Source: Terriglobus sp. TAA 43 (GTDB lineage Bacteria > Acidobacteriota > Terriglobia > Terriglobales > Acidobacteriaceae). From it: a stretch of DNA of 64,000 nt. The translations under genes were made by a program, and so were the position numbers. Shown piece after piece: positions 1 to 9,210 of this stretch. Below the pieces are notes generated by a model. It was not told where the DNA came from. It did no database searches and worked only from the letters and a program-made list of their open reading frames with translations. Location: contig NZ_JUGR01000002.1 in the NCBI RefSeq assembly GCF_000800015.1, forward strand, positions 62,001 to 126,000, given 5' to 3'. Position 1 is the first letter of the stretch. Each line of letters begins with the position of its first letter.

Positions 1-15
1 AAGTTGTTGATTGAA

Positions 16-91
16 TGGTGGACGCGGTAGGAATCGAACCTACAACCTGTCGATTAAGAGTCGAATGCTCTGCCAGTTGAGCTACGCGTCC
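16..91 (-). tRNA. tRNA-Lys (anticodon CTT)
   Basis: Read on the minus strand this folds as a complete 76-nt tRNA. The acceptor stem GGACGCG (85-91) pairs with CGCGTCC, the D arm has GCTC/GAGC, the anticodon loop is CTCTTAA (anticodon CTT, lysine AAG codons), and the T arm is GTAGG-TTCGATT-CCTAC. The discriminator A is at 19 and the CCA end appears to be genome-encoded at 16-18. The first pair of the anticodon stem is a mismatch. Confidence in the isotype is high because the anticodon loop has the canonical U33 and A37. Confidence 0.95.
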
Positions 92-122
92 AGGTTGGGA
101 ACACGCTGAGAACGTACCGAAG

Positions 123-150
123 AAAAAACCGGCAGGGAGCGGAGAGCTCC
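123..150 (-). terminator. Weak terminator-like hairpin upstream of the tRNA
   Basis: Minus strand: GGAGC-TCTCC-GCTCC (136-150) followed, nine bases later, by six T (123-128). It could end transcripts arriving from the outer-membrane gene that stops at 227, but it lies downstream of the tRNA promoter, so full strength termination here would also block the tRNA. Low confidence. Confidence 0.25.
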
Positions 151-172
151 GTCACAGCTGCGTTACTTCGTA

Positions 173-201
173 ACTATAGCACACACTGGGGCATGCCTCA
201 A
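173..201 (-). promoter_or_regulatory. Sigma-70-type promoter for tRNA-Lys
   Basis: On the minus strand TTGAGG (196-201) and TATAGT (173-178) are separated by exactly 17 bp and point at the tRNA 80 bp downstream. The arrangement is seen directly; promoter activity is inferred. Confidence 0.6.
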
Positions 202-226
202 AGCGTTCACAAATGAGGAAAACATC

Positions 227-1990
227 TTAGAAGGTGAACGTCAGCCCGGCCTGCAAAGCACGCGGTGTCTGCGCTAAATAAAGCGTCTGTCCGTCCGTGG
301 AGAGGTACGGTTGATAGCCTTCCGCTAACAAATTCTGTAGATCGACGACTGCTTCCAATCCCTGCGGCAATCCCGGCAAACGTCCCAGTGATTGGCGCAC
401 GGAGCACGAGAGATAGGCTCCATCATCACTGACGCGATAAGCATCTACAGCCGTCAATGTCCGCGCTGGCTGCCAGCGATAAGACGCGCGCAGTGTTGTT
501 CCCGTGCGCAGAATCTTTCCATCTGCAAAAGCTGTTCCGGCATACATGCGATCCGGCGAAAGCCCTGCGAGGACGTCGTTCAAACTTCCCTGCTGTTGCA
601 CAAAGGCTGCGCGCAAAGCACGTCCTGTAGCGACTTCTGCTCCAAGGCTCAAGCTGTGTGTCACAGGCTGGCGGAACGAAACACGCACTCCGTTGCTGGA
701 ATAATCTCTACCTGCCGCACGATAGGTTCCGGTCGTTGGGTCTGCAATAAAACCTTCTGCAGGAATCTCAGCAACAGCCAGTGTTCCCGTGCCACTGATC
801 AATGGATTCTGCAGTGAATCCTGATACAGCGCCACCTCAATCACACCTTCGCCGCGAATCTTCTTTGCAGCGGATATCGCGTGATGGCTTCCCGTCTCCA
901 TGCGGAGATGCCCTTTGCGTATCACGGCAACCGGAAGCGGAGCCTGGACACGATCCAGATCTTCAATCGATTCTGTACCGCGCGACCGCGTCATTCCGTA
1001 GGCAAGTATGAGGCCACCGGGACCATGCGCCTGCACTCGCAGGAACGGCTCCATAGCCACCGCATTCCCGCTAAGATTCACTTCGCGTAGAACGGATCCT
1101 ACGTCCACGCGGATCATGTCGCCCAGCTCCATCCGTTCCGCGGAACGAAGCACTGCTCCCTGCAAGCCGGTCTGTCCCACACCGGAAGTCAATTCCGGAT
1201 GGCCGCTATAGCTCAGAACCGTGCGTGCATATCCGTTCAGGATGGTGCGGCGTTGAAACCCAACGCTCACATCAGCGGATGGAGAGACGGGATAGGGCGT
1301 CCTTGGTCCGGACAGATCAGCACGCATAACAGAGCCGCTGCCGTGTTCATCGACACGTGTCAGAACCAGCACTTGGTGGCTGCCGCCGCGTCCAAATCCA
1401 CCATCGCTGGCCTTCAACGAAACGCTGCCGCCCGTTGCTCCACGGCGGCTTTCCTGCTGGCTCGAGGAGACGCTTAACTGGCCGCCGTCCTCTGTATCGA
1501 CTGTGTAGGTCTTCTCATCCGCATATCGCAGCATGGGGCGGCTGGCCGAGGAACGCAACGTCCACATCCAGTCATCGCTCGGTTCATTCACGGTGCGACG
1601 CGACGCAGGAATCCAGCCGCTGGGAGCCAGCAACGTAGACAATGTCATGTCAACAACAGTGCGCCCACCGCGTGCCAACACCAGATGGTGACGAACCGCA
1701 GGCATCAGCAATGCCGCGGTTGCTTTGATGTTGTATTGTCCCGGGCGCAGATTCAACCGGTAGCGTCCGCGTGTATCGGTCACGGCAGAGGCCACCAAAC
1801 CGGTGTCCGGCAGGATCACCTCCACGAGCGCACCCATCTGTGGAACGCCTTCCGCGTCGCGGATCACGCCGGTTAGCAGTCCGCTTCCTGCCGCATCCAC
1901 CACGCGCCGCGACTGCGCATCCGCCAAGGGCGAACACGCCAGCGCTGCCAGCGTAAGGAGCATTCCGGATTGCAACGTCGACTGCTTCAC
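227..1990 (-). CDS. Carboxypeptidase-regulatory-domain outer-membrane beta-barrel protein
   Basis: A 587-aa secreted protein. The start is placed at GTG 1988-1990, where a short basic N-terminus is followed by a hydrophobic signal peptide (MLLTLAALACSPLADAQ) and an AGAAGG sequence lies upstream; the frame remains open back to 2149 but that part does not look like protein. Residues about 35-115 resemble a CarboxypepD_reg-like beta-sandwich (G-L-L-T-G-V-I-R-D-A-E-G-V-P then D-T-R-G-R-Y-R-L). The rest is rich in alternating beta-strand segments and ends in LTFTF, with a terminal Phe as in outer-membrane barrels. No clear TonB plug is visible, so TonB-dependent receptor is not claimed. It follows the GWxTD gene on the same strand after 204 bp, which suggests co-expression. 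The ligand is unknown. Confidence 0.75.
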   Translation of the reverse strand: MKQSTLQSGMLLTLAALACSPLADAQSRRVVDAAGSGLLTGVIRDAEGVPQMGALVEVILPDTGLVASAVTDTRGRYRLNLRPGQYNIKATAALLMPAVRHHLVLARGGRTVVDMTLSTLLAPSGWIPASRRTVNEPSDDWMWTLRSSASRPMLRYADEKTYTVDTEDGGQLSVSSSQQESRRGATGGSVSLKASDGGFGRGGSHQVLVLTRVDEHGSGSVMRADLSGPRTPYPVSPSADVSVGFQRRTILNGYARTVLSYSGHPELTSGVGQTGLQGAVLRSAERMELGDMIRVDVGSVLREVNLSGNAVAMEPFLRVQAHGPGGLILAYGMTRSRGTESIEDLDRVQAPLPVAVIRKGHLRMETGSHHAISAAKKIRGEGVIEVALYQDSLQNPLISGTGTLAVAEIPAEGFIADPTTGTYRAAGRDYSSNGVRVSFRQPVTHSLSLGAEVATGRALRAAFVQQQGSLNDVLAGLSPDRMYAGTAFADGKILRTGTTLRASYRWQPARTLTAVDAYRVSDDGAYLSCSVRQSLGRLPGLPQGLEAVVDLQNLLAEGYQPYLSTDGQTLYLAQTPRALQAGLTFTF

Positions 1991-2194
1991 TGCGTAGGTG
2001 TGCCTTCTCTGCGTATCAGCCTCACCCGGAAAATTCTCATCGTGCGAACCCGGGAAAACGAAATACCTGCGGGTGAGCGGCCATGTCTTGTCTTGCCGAA
2101 TCTCGTCCCCAAGAACGGGATTCCCATTTACGGAATCCGTCCGATGCACTTACCAGCCGAAGCCGTATCCTGGCGAACCAGTCTGCCCAGCAGT

Positions 2195-3961
2195 TTACTC
2201 CACAACAAAGTTCGCTGTCTGCGAAATCTGCTGTTTCGAAATGCCATCATTCACTTTGATGGCGAGTTGGTACTTTCCGGGTGCCAGGCTTCCCAGCGGG
2301 AGGCTCTTTTCCAGAGTTACCTGGTCGGCGTTCGGATTGGTCTTCACGGTGGACTCTGTGGTGTCCAAAACCTGCTTGTTCGTGTCCAGGTTGGTCACCT
2401 GGTACTGGATTTCCGCGTTGTTCTGCTTGCTCTTATCGTCAATACCCAGGTTGTACACCTGCATCCAGAAGTTCAGGTTGCTGGCTTTCTTGAACGTAGC
2501 CGGAACGCCAGGTCCCGTGGTCACGCTCGGCATCACCTTGGTATTGCCGATTACGAACGAGCCAGCGCCGATTTCCTTCGACGGCACGCGCGTCATGCTG
2601 GAAGCCAGAATCAGAGAAGATGCCGACAGATGGTCGTCGTCATACTTCGGAACGTTCACAGACCGCTTCCACGTACCTACATGGTCGGGGTTGTTCACGT
2701 CCTTAATGACGATGTCGACCTTGTACATGCCCGGACGCAGCGGCAAAGCCTTCCAGTAGAGCTGGCGCTGCTCCTGCGTCTTCGTCAGGAATTCACTGGG
2801 CACCTGCACATTTACCGTGTCTTCAAACGTCTGCACCACACGGTGGTTGATGTTCGACACCTGGCCCAGAATGTTCACGGTCGCGGTGGATACGCCTTCC
2901 TTGGTGTTGAACGTCATGTCCTTATTGCGGATCTGGAGAGTCACCGGCACCAGAACGGTGTCGTTCGTGACCTTCACATAGTCCGTGCGGACGTCGAACA
3001 GGAACGGCGGTCCCTTCAGAATTTCAGACGTGGTCAGGTAGTGCTCCATGTCCTTGAACTTGATAGGCGGCGCAGCCATGATCTTGGCGTACAGGTTAAT
3101 GCGGTCAAACTGCTTCGACTGCTGCGAGGTCGCCATCGGGCCGTTGCCAAGCTGTTCCAGGCCGTTGTTCATACGGTCTTCGCGCTTGGCAATACCCATC
3201 TGCTCATACAGCGTGGAACCCGCACCGGACACATACTTCAACGCGTCCTTTTCAGAACGGTCAATGGTCAAGTGGTAATCGTTGCATTGGCAGGTATCGA
3301 CAAATTCCAGATCAATGTTGTCGCCGATGCCCTCGATGTAGCGGTAGTGCCACGTCTCAAATGGGAAGGTCGATGTGGTACCGCCACCTTCTTCAATCGG
3401 ACGCTGGTATGTGCCACCCGAAGGGTGTGTATCCGTGGAATCCGGCTTGCCGAAAGCAATGTAGATATGGCCGCGATCGGTCTTCCAGCCTGGCTTACCC
3501 GCTGCGAAATGCTCGTTCGCGTAGGCAATGCGGCGATAGTGCTCGTCCTTGTACTCGTTCTCTGGCGAATCCGGGTTTGGATTGCGACGTAGCCAGAAAT
3601 TTTCGACGAAATTTTCGCGCTCTTCGTCGTTCTTCAACTGCTTGAACGCCTGCATTTCCTGGTCCGTGATGATCCACACCACGTCCTGGTCCAGCCACTT
3701 CTTCCAGGTGCCGTCCGGCTTCAATTCGTTCTTAAGATATTTCTGCTGCTGCACGCGTTCGCGGTCAGAAAGACGGCGCTTCATCGGGTCCGGTCGCTCT
3801 TCCGGCGGCGTGCTCTTGTTCACGGAGGGGACAGCTTCCTGCTGCTGTTGTTGCGAATCAGGCGGGGTCGAGGTCTGCGCGTGAGCGCTTCCGGTCATTA
3901 CCATCCATCCACAGATCAGCGCCACTGCACCGATCTTTCCCTGCCAGACTGCCTTGCTCAT
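2195..3961 (-). CDS. GWxTD domain-containing secreted protein
   Basis: 588 aa with a signal peptide (hydrophobic 10-25, ending A-H-A-Q). A Gln-rich linker (about 36-42) precedes an alpha-helical conserved region (about 70-190) that contains the family signature GWKTD at 158-162 followed by RGHIYIAFGKPD. The C-terminal half (about 300-588) is beta-rich and looks like two or more Ig-like/bacterial surface domains (for example the segment before VDIVIKDV and the C-terminal LAPGKYQLAIKV). GWxTD proteins are frequent in Acidobacteriota and Bacteroidota and have no established function that I know of. A good promoter (4006-4034) and a 5'UTR hairpin precede it. It is probably cotranscribed with the downstream barrel protein. 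Confidence 0.88.
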   Translation of the reverse strand: MSKAVWQGKIGAVALICGWMVMTGSAHAQTSTPPDSQQQQQEAVPSVNKSTPPEERPDPMKRRLSDRERVQQQKYLKNELKPDGTWKKWLDQDVVWIITDQEMQAFKQLKNDEERENFVENFWLRRNPNPDSPENEYKDEHYRRIAYANEHFAAGKPGWKTDRGHIYIAFGKPDSTDTHPSGGTYQRPIEEGGGTTSTFPFETWHYRYIEGIGDNIDLEFVDTCQCNDYHLTIDRSEKDALKYVSGAGSTLYEQMGIAKREDRMNNGLEQLGNGPMATSQQSKQFDRINLYAKIMAAPPIKFKDMEHYLTTSEILKGPPFLFDVRTDYVKVTNDTVLVPVTLQIRNKDMTFNTKEGVSTATVNILGQVSNINHRVVQTFEDTVNVQVPSEFLTKTQEQRQLYWKALPLRPGMYKVDIVIKDVNNPDHVGTWKRSVNVPKYDDDHLSASSLILASSMTRVPSKEIGAGSFVIGNTKVMPSVTTGPGVPATFKKASNLNFWMQVYNLGIDDKSKQNNAEIQYQVTNLDTNKQVLDTTESTVKTNPNADQVTLEKSLPLGSLAPGKYQLAIKVNDGISKQQISQTANFVVE

Positions 3962-3979
3962 GCTGTTGCTGCTCCGCCA

Positions 3980-4034
3980 ACCCGAACGATATTTCGGGTA
4001 ACTGTATTGTAAAGACCTAGCACCAGCGGGGCAA
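3980..4034 (-). promoter_or_regulatory. Promoter and 5'UTR hairpin of the GWxTD gene
   Basis: Minus strand: TTGCCC (4029-4034), 17-bp spacer, TACAAT (4006-4011). The predicted leader of about 40 nt contains the hairpin CCCGAA-ATATCG-TTCGGG (3980-3997) just before GCGGAG, the likely ribosome binding site, ten bases from ATG 3961. The hairpin could modulate access to that site (inference). Confidence 0.6.
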
Positions 4035-4224
4035 GCGACGCATTGGATGCTCTCAAAGCCGTCCCCGAATCGGTGCTACCGCGTCAATTTACGACTGCTA
4101 TGATGGTTCCGCGACCGGTCCGAACCACTACCCAGCGCAATTCCAGGGTGTAATTCAGGGAACCTTCCCGCGAATCCATCCGTATCCGTGCTGAAACCGT
4201 TTGCTGACGGATAGACGAATCTCT

Positions 4225-5628
4225 ATGAAAAAAGTCCTGTTGATTGTTCTTGGCGTCATCCTCCTCGCTGCCATCATCGGAGGAACCATTTACCACAGCC
4301 GGTCCGGCGTTACCGCCGTCACCACAGCCAAAGTCACTCGGCAGGACCTGACTTCCGTAGTCACCGGCACAGGTCAGATCAAGCCGAAGAACTACGTAAA
4401 TATCGGCGCCACTGCCTTCGGTCGTATCACCCGCCTCTACGTGCAGGAGGGCGATCACATCAAGAAGGGCCAGACGCTCGCCACCATTGAAAGCGTTCAG
4501 CCAGCGGCCACAGTCGCCGCCCAGGCGGCGAACATCGCCTCCATGAAGACTGATGTCAACAGTTACACCGCCGCGGAGAAGACTGCCGAAGCCAACCTCG
4601 TCCAGGCGAAGGCCGATCTCGTGCAGAAAAAGTTCGACATGGATCGTGCGCAGCAGCTTTACGACGCGAAGCTGATCGCAAAACAGGACTACGACGCGAA
4701 AAAGGCAGCTTACGATGTCAGCTCTGCCACGGTGCAACAGCGTGAGGCTTCGCTCGCGCAGTCGAAGGCGCAAACGACTTCGGCCGTCAGCCATGTGAAC
4801 CAGCAGGTAGCCTCGCAGCGCGTGAACTACGACCAGCTCGACCGCACCATCTCACGCGCGCCATTTGACGGCCTGGTCACCAACGTCCCCGTCCGCGAAG
4901 GCGAGACGATGGTCACCGGCATCCAAAACGCCCTTGGTTCCACGCTGATGACCGTCGCCGACATGTCTGTCGTCACAGCCGAAGTCAAGGTTGACGAAAC
5001 GGATGTTGTCTTCGTGAAAAACGGTCAGGCCGTAGACGTCACAGTCGATGCCCTGCCCGGCAAGGTCTTCAAGGGTCACGTCACCGAAGTGGGCGACCAG
5101 GCGTTGTTGCGCACCACCGGCATTGCCACCTCGCAGTCCACGACCGGTACGGAAGAAGCCAAGGACTTCAAGATCGTCGTTACCCTCGACAATATCGACG
5201 GCCAGAACAACGAGGAGCTTCGTCCCGGTCTTTCTGCCACCGCGAAGATCAGCACTGCCACCGTCACGCAGGCCACCGTTCTACCGCTGCAAGCCCTCGT
5301 TTCTCGCGATACGGCTGCAGAGGCTGCGCTGGCCAAGAACCATGGGAAACCAGCGGAGACTTCCGGCGAGGCAGCGTCAACGGAAGCATCTAAGGCCGCG
5401 CCCAAGGTCCAGGGCGTCTACGTTCTGCGTAATCAGGACGGCAAGCTCCGCGCTTACTTCACGCCCATCAAGACCGGCATCACCGCTCTGACAGACATTG
5501 AAGTACTCAGTGGCCTCAAGCCGGGCGACGAAGTCATCACTGGCCGTTACAAGGTTCTAAGAGAGCTCACCAGCGGCACAGCCATCAAGCGCGACAACAG
5601 CTCCGGCAACGAAGCCAAGAGCTCCTGA
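4225..5628 (+). CDS. Efflux periplasmic adaptor (MacA/HlyD family)
   Basis: 467 aa. The start is ATG 4225 ([20 protein letters not shown]), giving an N-terminal membrane anchor; an in-frame TTG at 4201 is rejected because it only adds charged residues before the anchor. A barrel-sandwich/lipoyl half motif around 45-80 ([21 protein letters not shown]) is followed by a long alpha-hairpin (about 90-190, rich in Ala, Gln, Lys), a second lipoyl half ([17 protein letters not shown]), a beta-barrel domain (about 235-330) and a membrane-proximal domain. An Ala/Glu-rich linker (about 355-395) is unusual. It would connect an inner-membrane ABC exporter to an outer-membrane channel. The next gene, 20 bp downstream, is the matching ATPase, but no permease follows. 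Confidence 0.85.
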   Translation: MKKVLLIVLGVILLAAIIGGTIYHSRSGVTAVTTAKVTRQDLTSVVTGTGQIKPKNYVNIGATAFGRITRLYVQEGDHIKKGQTLATIESVQPAATVAAQAANIASMKTDVNSYTAAEKTAEANLVQAKADLVQKKFDMDRAQQLYDAKLIAKQDYDAKKAAYDVSSATVQQREASLAQSKAQTTSAVSHVNQQVASQRVNYDQLDRTISRAPFDGLVTNVPVREGETMVTGIQNALGSTLMTVADMSVVTAEVKVDETDVVFVKNGQAVDVTVDALPGKVFKGHVTEVGDQALLRTTGIATSQSTTGTEEAKDFKIVVTLDNIDGQNNEELRPGLSATAKISTATVTQATVLPLQALVSRDTAAEAALAKNHGKPAETSGEAASTEASKAAPKVQGVYVLRNQDGKLRAYFTPIKTGITALTDIEVLSGLKPGDEVITGRYKVLRELTSGTAIKRDNSSGNEAKSS

Positions 5629-5648
5629 GCATTACACTGAAGGACACT

Positions 5649-6398
5649 ATGGGTTCAGTAGCAAATTCCGGCGTAACGTGCGATCCGAATGATGTGATCG
5701 TCACCAACGACCTCTGGAAAACCTACATCATGGGCGAGCAGGAGGTACACGCATTGCGTGGCGTCAACCTGCGAATCCAGCGAAACGAATACACCGCCAT
5801 CATGGGTCCGTCCGGCTCCGGCAAGAGCACGCTGATGAATCTCATCGGCTGTCTTGATTCACCGTCGCAAGGCTCCTATTGCCTGAACGGTCATGACGTT
5901 TCGCGTCTCACAGATGACGAACTGGCCCGCATTCGCAATAAGGAAATCGGCTTCGTCTTCCAGACATTCAACCTGCTGGCACGCGCATCCGCCCTGCACA
6001 ACGTGGAACTGCCGTTGATCTACAACGGCACGCCCGCCGCAGAGCGCATTGAACGCGCGAAGTTTGTGCTGGAATCCGTTGGCCTTGGTACCCGCATGGA
6101 TCACAAGCCCAATGAGATGTCCGGCGGTCAGCGCCAGCGCGTGGCCATTGCACGAGCCCTGGTCAACAGCCCTTCCATCATCCTTGCCGACGAACCCACC
6201 GGCAACCTTGATTCGAAGACCTCCATCGAGATCATGAATCTCTTCGAGGAACTACATCGCCAGGGCAACACCATTGTGCTTGTGACGCATGAGCCGGATA
6301 TCGCAGAACACGCGAACCGCGTTGTCACCATCCGCGACGGTGTCATCGCTAGCGACAAGCCGTCACACAAACTTGTTCCCGTAGCCGCGAATCACTAG
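5649..6398 (+). CDS. ABC transporter ATP-binding protein (MacB/LolD type)
   Basis: 249 aa and complete as a nucleotide-binding subunit: Walker [10 protein letters not shown] (about 54-62), Q-loop in VFQTFNLL, signature [15 protein letters not shown], Walker [14 protein letters not shown] and the H-loop LVTHEP. The motif set and the family-typical [19 protein letters not shown] place it in the MacB/LolD/FtsE group that drives mechanotransmission-type exporters. It has no fused permease and no permease gene adjoins it. It lies 20 bp after the adaptor, so the two are probably one operon. Its stop overlaps the stop of the convergent glycosyltransferase in the shared tetranucleotide CTAG (6395-6398). 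Confidence 0.9.
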   Translation: MGSVANSGVTCDPNDVIVTNDLWKTYIMGEQEVHALRGVNLRIQRNEYTAIMGPSGSGKSTLMNLIGCLDSPSQGSYCLNGHDVSRLTDDELARIRNKEIGFVFQTFNLLARASALHNVELPLIYNGTPAAERIERAKFVLESVGLGTRMDHKPNEMSGGQRQRVAIARALVNSPSIILADEPTGNLDSKTSIEIMNLFEELHRQGNTIVLVTHEPDIAEHANRVVTIRDGVIASDKPSHKLVPVAANH

Positions 6399-7198
6399 CG
6401 ACTGGGAAAGTTCTGACGGATACGTAGTAGGTCGGTGAAGGAACGGATAAAGTCGTTCAATTTCACTTTCGAACCCGGTACGTCGATCCACGTCTGCAAT
6501 GGCAGTTCGTAGATGCGTCCATCCGGGTTCAGCCCCTCTGCTCGCCACGAGTTCAGGAACCGAGCCAGTATCTCCACGTCGAAGATCCATCGCGACACAA
6601 AGGGTTGCCGCAGCACCTGCTCCAATCGCGGTGTAGCGCGGAACACCTTCGCGCCGCACTGCGAATCGTAGATAGCCAGTTTCAGCATGATCGACACCGT
6701 CGTTGCGAAGACGCGTCCTGCATAGTGCCGCATGGGATTGCGGGCAACATGCCGCCCCAGCAGTCGAATGCGGGCTCCAAATACCATCTCGACTTCGGGC
6801 CGCGTTTCCAGCACTTCGCGAAACTCTGGATAGGCATCCAGCGGCGTTGCCAGATCTGCATCCCAGAAGCCCACGGTGTTTCCGGGCACCGTCTCCATGG
6901 CGTGCAACATGCCTTTGCGAACGGCTTCGGCCTTACCGCCATTCGGCTGAATATCCAGCAAGGAAGTTTGTCCCGGATGCTCTGCGCAGAAAGCCTGCAA
7001 ACGCGCCAGCGTGCCATCGCTGCTGCCGTCGTTGACAAACAAAAAATGCACATCGGGCTGCGTCGCAAGAAATGCAGCAAACGCGTCCGCGTAAAAACGA
7101 AGCTCTTCGTTATAGCAGGGCACGACCAGAGTGCAGCATGGAATCGGCGTCAGATCCATAGTTGGGCCAGCCGCCTCCTCATGCAGCACAAGCATCAT
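6395..7198 (-). CDS. Family 2 glycosyltransferase, dolichyl-phosphate glucosyltransferase-like
   Basis: 267 aa, GT-A fold. The N-terminal [10 protein letters not shown] and [11 protein letters not shown] are the nucleotide-sugar binding strands, [11 protein letters not shown] carries the DxD metal site, and CGAKVFRAT plus RWIFDVEIL are typical of the DPG-synthase/ALG5-like subgroup that transfers sugar to polyprenyl phosphate. No membrane helices are obvious. It begins 12 bp after the histidine kinase stop and so is likely translated from the same transcript. An internal ATG (7159) preceded by GAGGAGG at a long spacing is an alternative start. The acceptor lipid is not deducible. Confidence 0.85.
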   Translation of the reverse strand: MMLVLHEEAAGPTMDLTPIPCCTLVVPCYNEELRFYADAFAAFLATQPDVHFLFVNDGSSDGTLARLQAFCAEHPGQTSLLDIQPNGGKAEAVRKGMLHAMETVPGNTVGFWDADLATPLDAYPEFREVLETRPEVEMVFGARIRLLGRHVARNPMRHYAGRVFATTVSIMLKLAIYDSQCGAKVFRATPRLEQVLRQPFVSRWIFDVEILARFLNSWRAEGLNPDGRIYELPLQTWIDVPGSKVKLNDFIRSFTDLLRIRQNFPSR

Positions 7199-7210
7199 GC
7201 TAACGCAGCA

Positions 7211-9103
7211 CTAGGCCTGAAGTTCAGGCGATTCACAAGGAAGGAACAACGCGAATACCGTACCGTGCAACATCGTTCCCTGCGCCGATCGAAGCGTCAA
7301 TCGACCATGATGCCGATCCACAATCTGCTTTGAGATCCAAAGCCCAAGCCCGTTGCCGTTCAAATCCTTGGTGGTGAAGAACGGCTCAAACAACCGCCGC
7401 TGTGTGCTGGAAGACATGCCTGTACCGGTATCAGCCACGGAGATTCTCACGCCCGCTGCACCCGTCTGCGGGTTCACTGCATCGTGAGCTCGTACGAACA
7501 GCCGCCCTCCGGTTCGCATCGCATCCATCGCGTTCGAAATCAGGTTATTCAACACCTGCCGAATATCGTTTTCAAAGCATAGGATCGGAGCCACCGTACT
7601 GTATCCGGCCTCCACATGAATGCCACTGTTCAGTAGCCTGCCGGCAAACAGGTTCAGCACAGCATCCACCAGCTGCGCCGATGTCACGCGCGTTGGCTTA
7701 TTTGCCTGACGATGAAAACGCAGTGTCTGCGTGGCAATCTGCGAGACCCGCACAAGTTCATCCTGCGCCAGGGACAGGTAGGAACGAGCCTCTTCCGGCA
7801 GTCCGTCCACTCCCTGCACCAGGTACAGCAAATTTGTTACGGCTTCCAGCGGGTTATTAATTTCATGAGAGATCGACGAAGCCAGTCGTCCTACCGCTGC
7901 CAGCTTCTCACTCTGCACCAGCGCCTTCTCCGCCTTGCGTAACTGCGTCACTTCCAGGACAGCCGCGCTGATCGCACGCACCTCACCCGCCTCATCCATG
8001 ATCGGCGAGTAGTTCACGTTGAAAGATCGAAATTCGCCAGGCCGGGTTCGCAACTCCGTCTCGTAGAGCATGTCGCGAATCGACTCGCCCTTTGACACGC
8101 GCTCCCGAAACAGATTGGGGACAGCAGGGTCTACCACGACATCTTCAATCCGCTTGCCAATCAATTGTTCCGGTGGAATGCCTACCACTTCGCTCTGACG
8201 GTCATTCACCCGCAGATAACGAAACTCCTTCGGCTCAAAGAGGGACAGCCCAACGGGAGCTGTTCGATAGACCGCTTCTAGTTCCGCCTTCTGTCGCTCT
8301 GTCTCCGCCTTCTCCGCCAACAGCGCGGCTTCAGCCTGCTTCGAACGCGTAATGTCGCGAAAAAACAATACGACGCCATCCGGCGCCGGCTGCGACTCCA
8401 GGCGAAACCATCCATTGAGCGGCTCGGGATAATATGCCTCGAACGTCGTGGCGATCCTGTCGTTCATCGTGATGTAGAGGTTCTCAACGTAGGGCGACTT
8501 CTCGTAGATCGTTTCAGGAAACATGTTCCAAACGTTCTGCCCTAACAATTCCCTGCCATCGCGCTGCAGAATCTCCTTCGCCCGGCGATTCAAATACGTG
8601 TAACGCCACTCCTGGTTCAGCACGGCAACGCCGTCGGATGTCGCTTCAAACACCTGCTGCAATTGCACAGTGAGCTTGGCTGCCTCATCCTGTGCCTGAT
8701 GCAGCTCAGTCACATCGCTGAAGATCACAGCAATGCCACTGAAAATAGGCACGGCTCGCAGATGAATCCAGACCTGGAACGGCGGATAGAAGAACTCCAG
8801 CTCCTCCATCACGCGCTGCTCCATCACGCGACGGTATTTTTGTTCCTGGTCGGTTCCTACCGATGCCGGAAACAGCTCCCAGTGCGTTGGGCCATTCAGG
8901 TCTTCCGGATGCAGTCGGCTGATCTTCTTTCCCAGTTCATTGGCATAGGTAATGCGCCAGTCCCGATCCATGAACAGAACGCCGTCGGGCAGATTGTCCA
9001 GTACCTCGCGAAGGTCTGTGGTGACATCCGCAGCCATCACCGCCTGCTCCCACGCAGACGGTCTCGCCTCAGACTTCTGATTGTCCTCAACGCCATCTTT
9101 CAT
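7211..9103 (-). CDS. PAS-domain sensor histidine kinase
   Basis: About 630 aa with no transmembrane segment, so probably a cytosolic sensor. Three PAS modules can be seen: LDNLPDGVLFMDRDWRITYAN, FEATSDGVAVLNQEWRYTYLN and YRTAPVGLSLFEPKEFRYLRV, followed by a PAC-like segment. The kinase core has the H-box SISHEINNPLEA, an N-box NNLISNAMDAM, the G1 DTGTGMSS and the G2 GNGLGLWISKQIVDRHHG. I start at ATG 9103 with GGAAA seven bases upstream; an in-frame GTG at 9130 would add nine residues. No response regulator gene adjoins it, so this is an orphan kinase; it is followed at 12 bp by a glycosyltransferase. The ligand is unknown. Confidence 0.88.
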   Translation of the reverse strand: MKDGVEDNQKSEARPSAWEQAVMAADVTTDLREVLDNLPDGVLFMDRDWRITYANELGKKISRLHPEDLNGPTHWELFPASVGTDQEQKYRRVMEQRVMEELEFFYPPFQVWIHLRAVPIFSGIAVIFSDVTELHQAQDEAAKLTVQLQQVFEATSDGVAVLNQEWRYTYLNRRAKEILQRDGRELLGQNVWNMFPETIYEKSPYVENLYITMNDRIATTFEAYYPEPLNGWFRLESQPAPDGVVLFFRDITRSKQAEAALLAEKAETERQKAELEAVYRTAPVGLSLFEPKEFRYLRVNDRQSEVVGIPPEQLIGKRIEDVVVDPAVPNLFRERVSKGESIRDMLYETELRTRPGEFRSFNVNYSPIMDEAGEVRAISAAVLEVTQLRKAEKALVQSEKLAAVGRLASSISHEINNPLEAVTNLLYLVQGVDGLPEEARSYLSLAQDELVRVSQIATQTLRFHRQANKPTRVTSAQLVDAVLNLFAGRLLNSGIHVEAGYSTVAPILCFENDIRQVLNNLISNAMDAMRTGGRLFVRAHDAVNPQTGAAGVRISVADTGTGMSSSTQRRLFEPFFTTKDLNGNGLGLWISKQIVDRHHGRLTLRSAQGTMLHGTVFALFLPCESPELQA

Positions 9104-9210
9104 GAACGGTTTCCGGGGATAACTGGACACAGTCTATGTCACACCTGTTGCAGAACGAAGTCACCTGTCAAAAACAGAATCGACAAGCTATCGACATACA
9201 ATAAATCGCG

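Noticed and set aside
1991-2149. N-terminal extension of the barrel protein
   Set aside because: The extra residues are polar and lack conservation features, while GTG 1990 gives a clean signal peptide with a ribosome binding site.
1970-3592. A 540-codon open frame on the plus strand
   Set aside because: It is antisense to the GWxTD and barrel genes; the minus-strand proteins have signal peptides and family motifs, whereas this one is His/Arg/Leu-rich without any motif.
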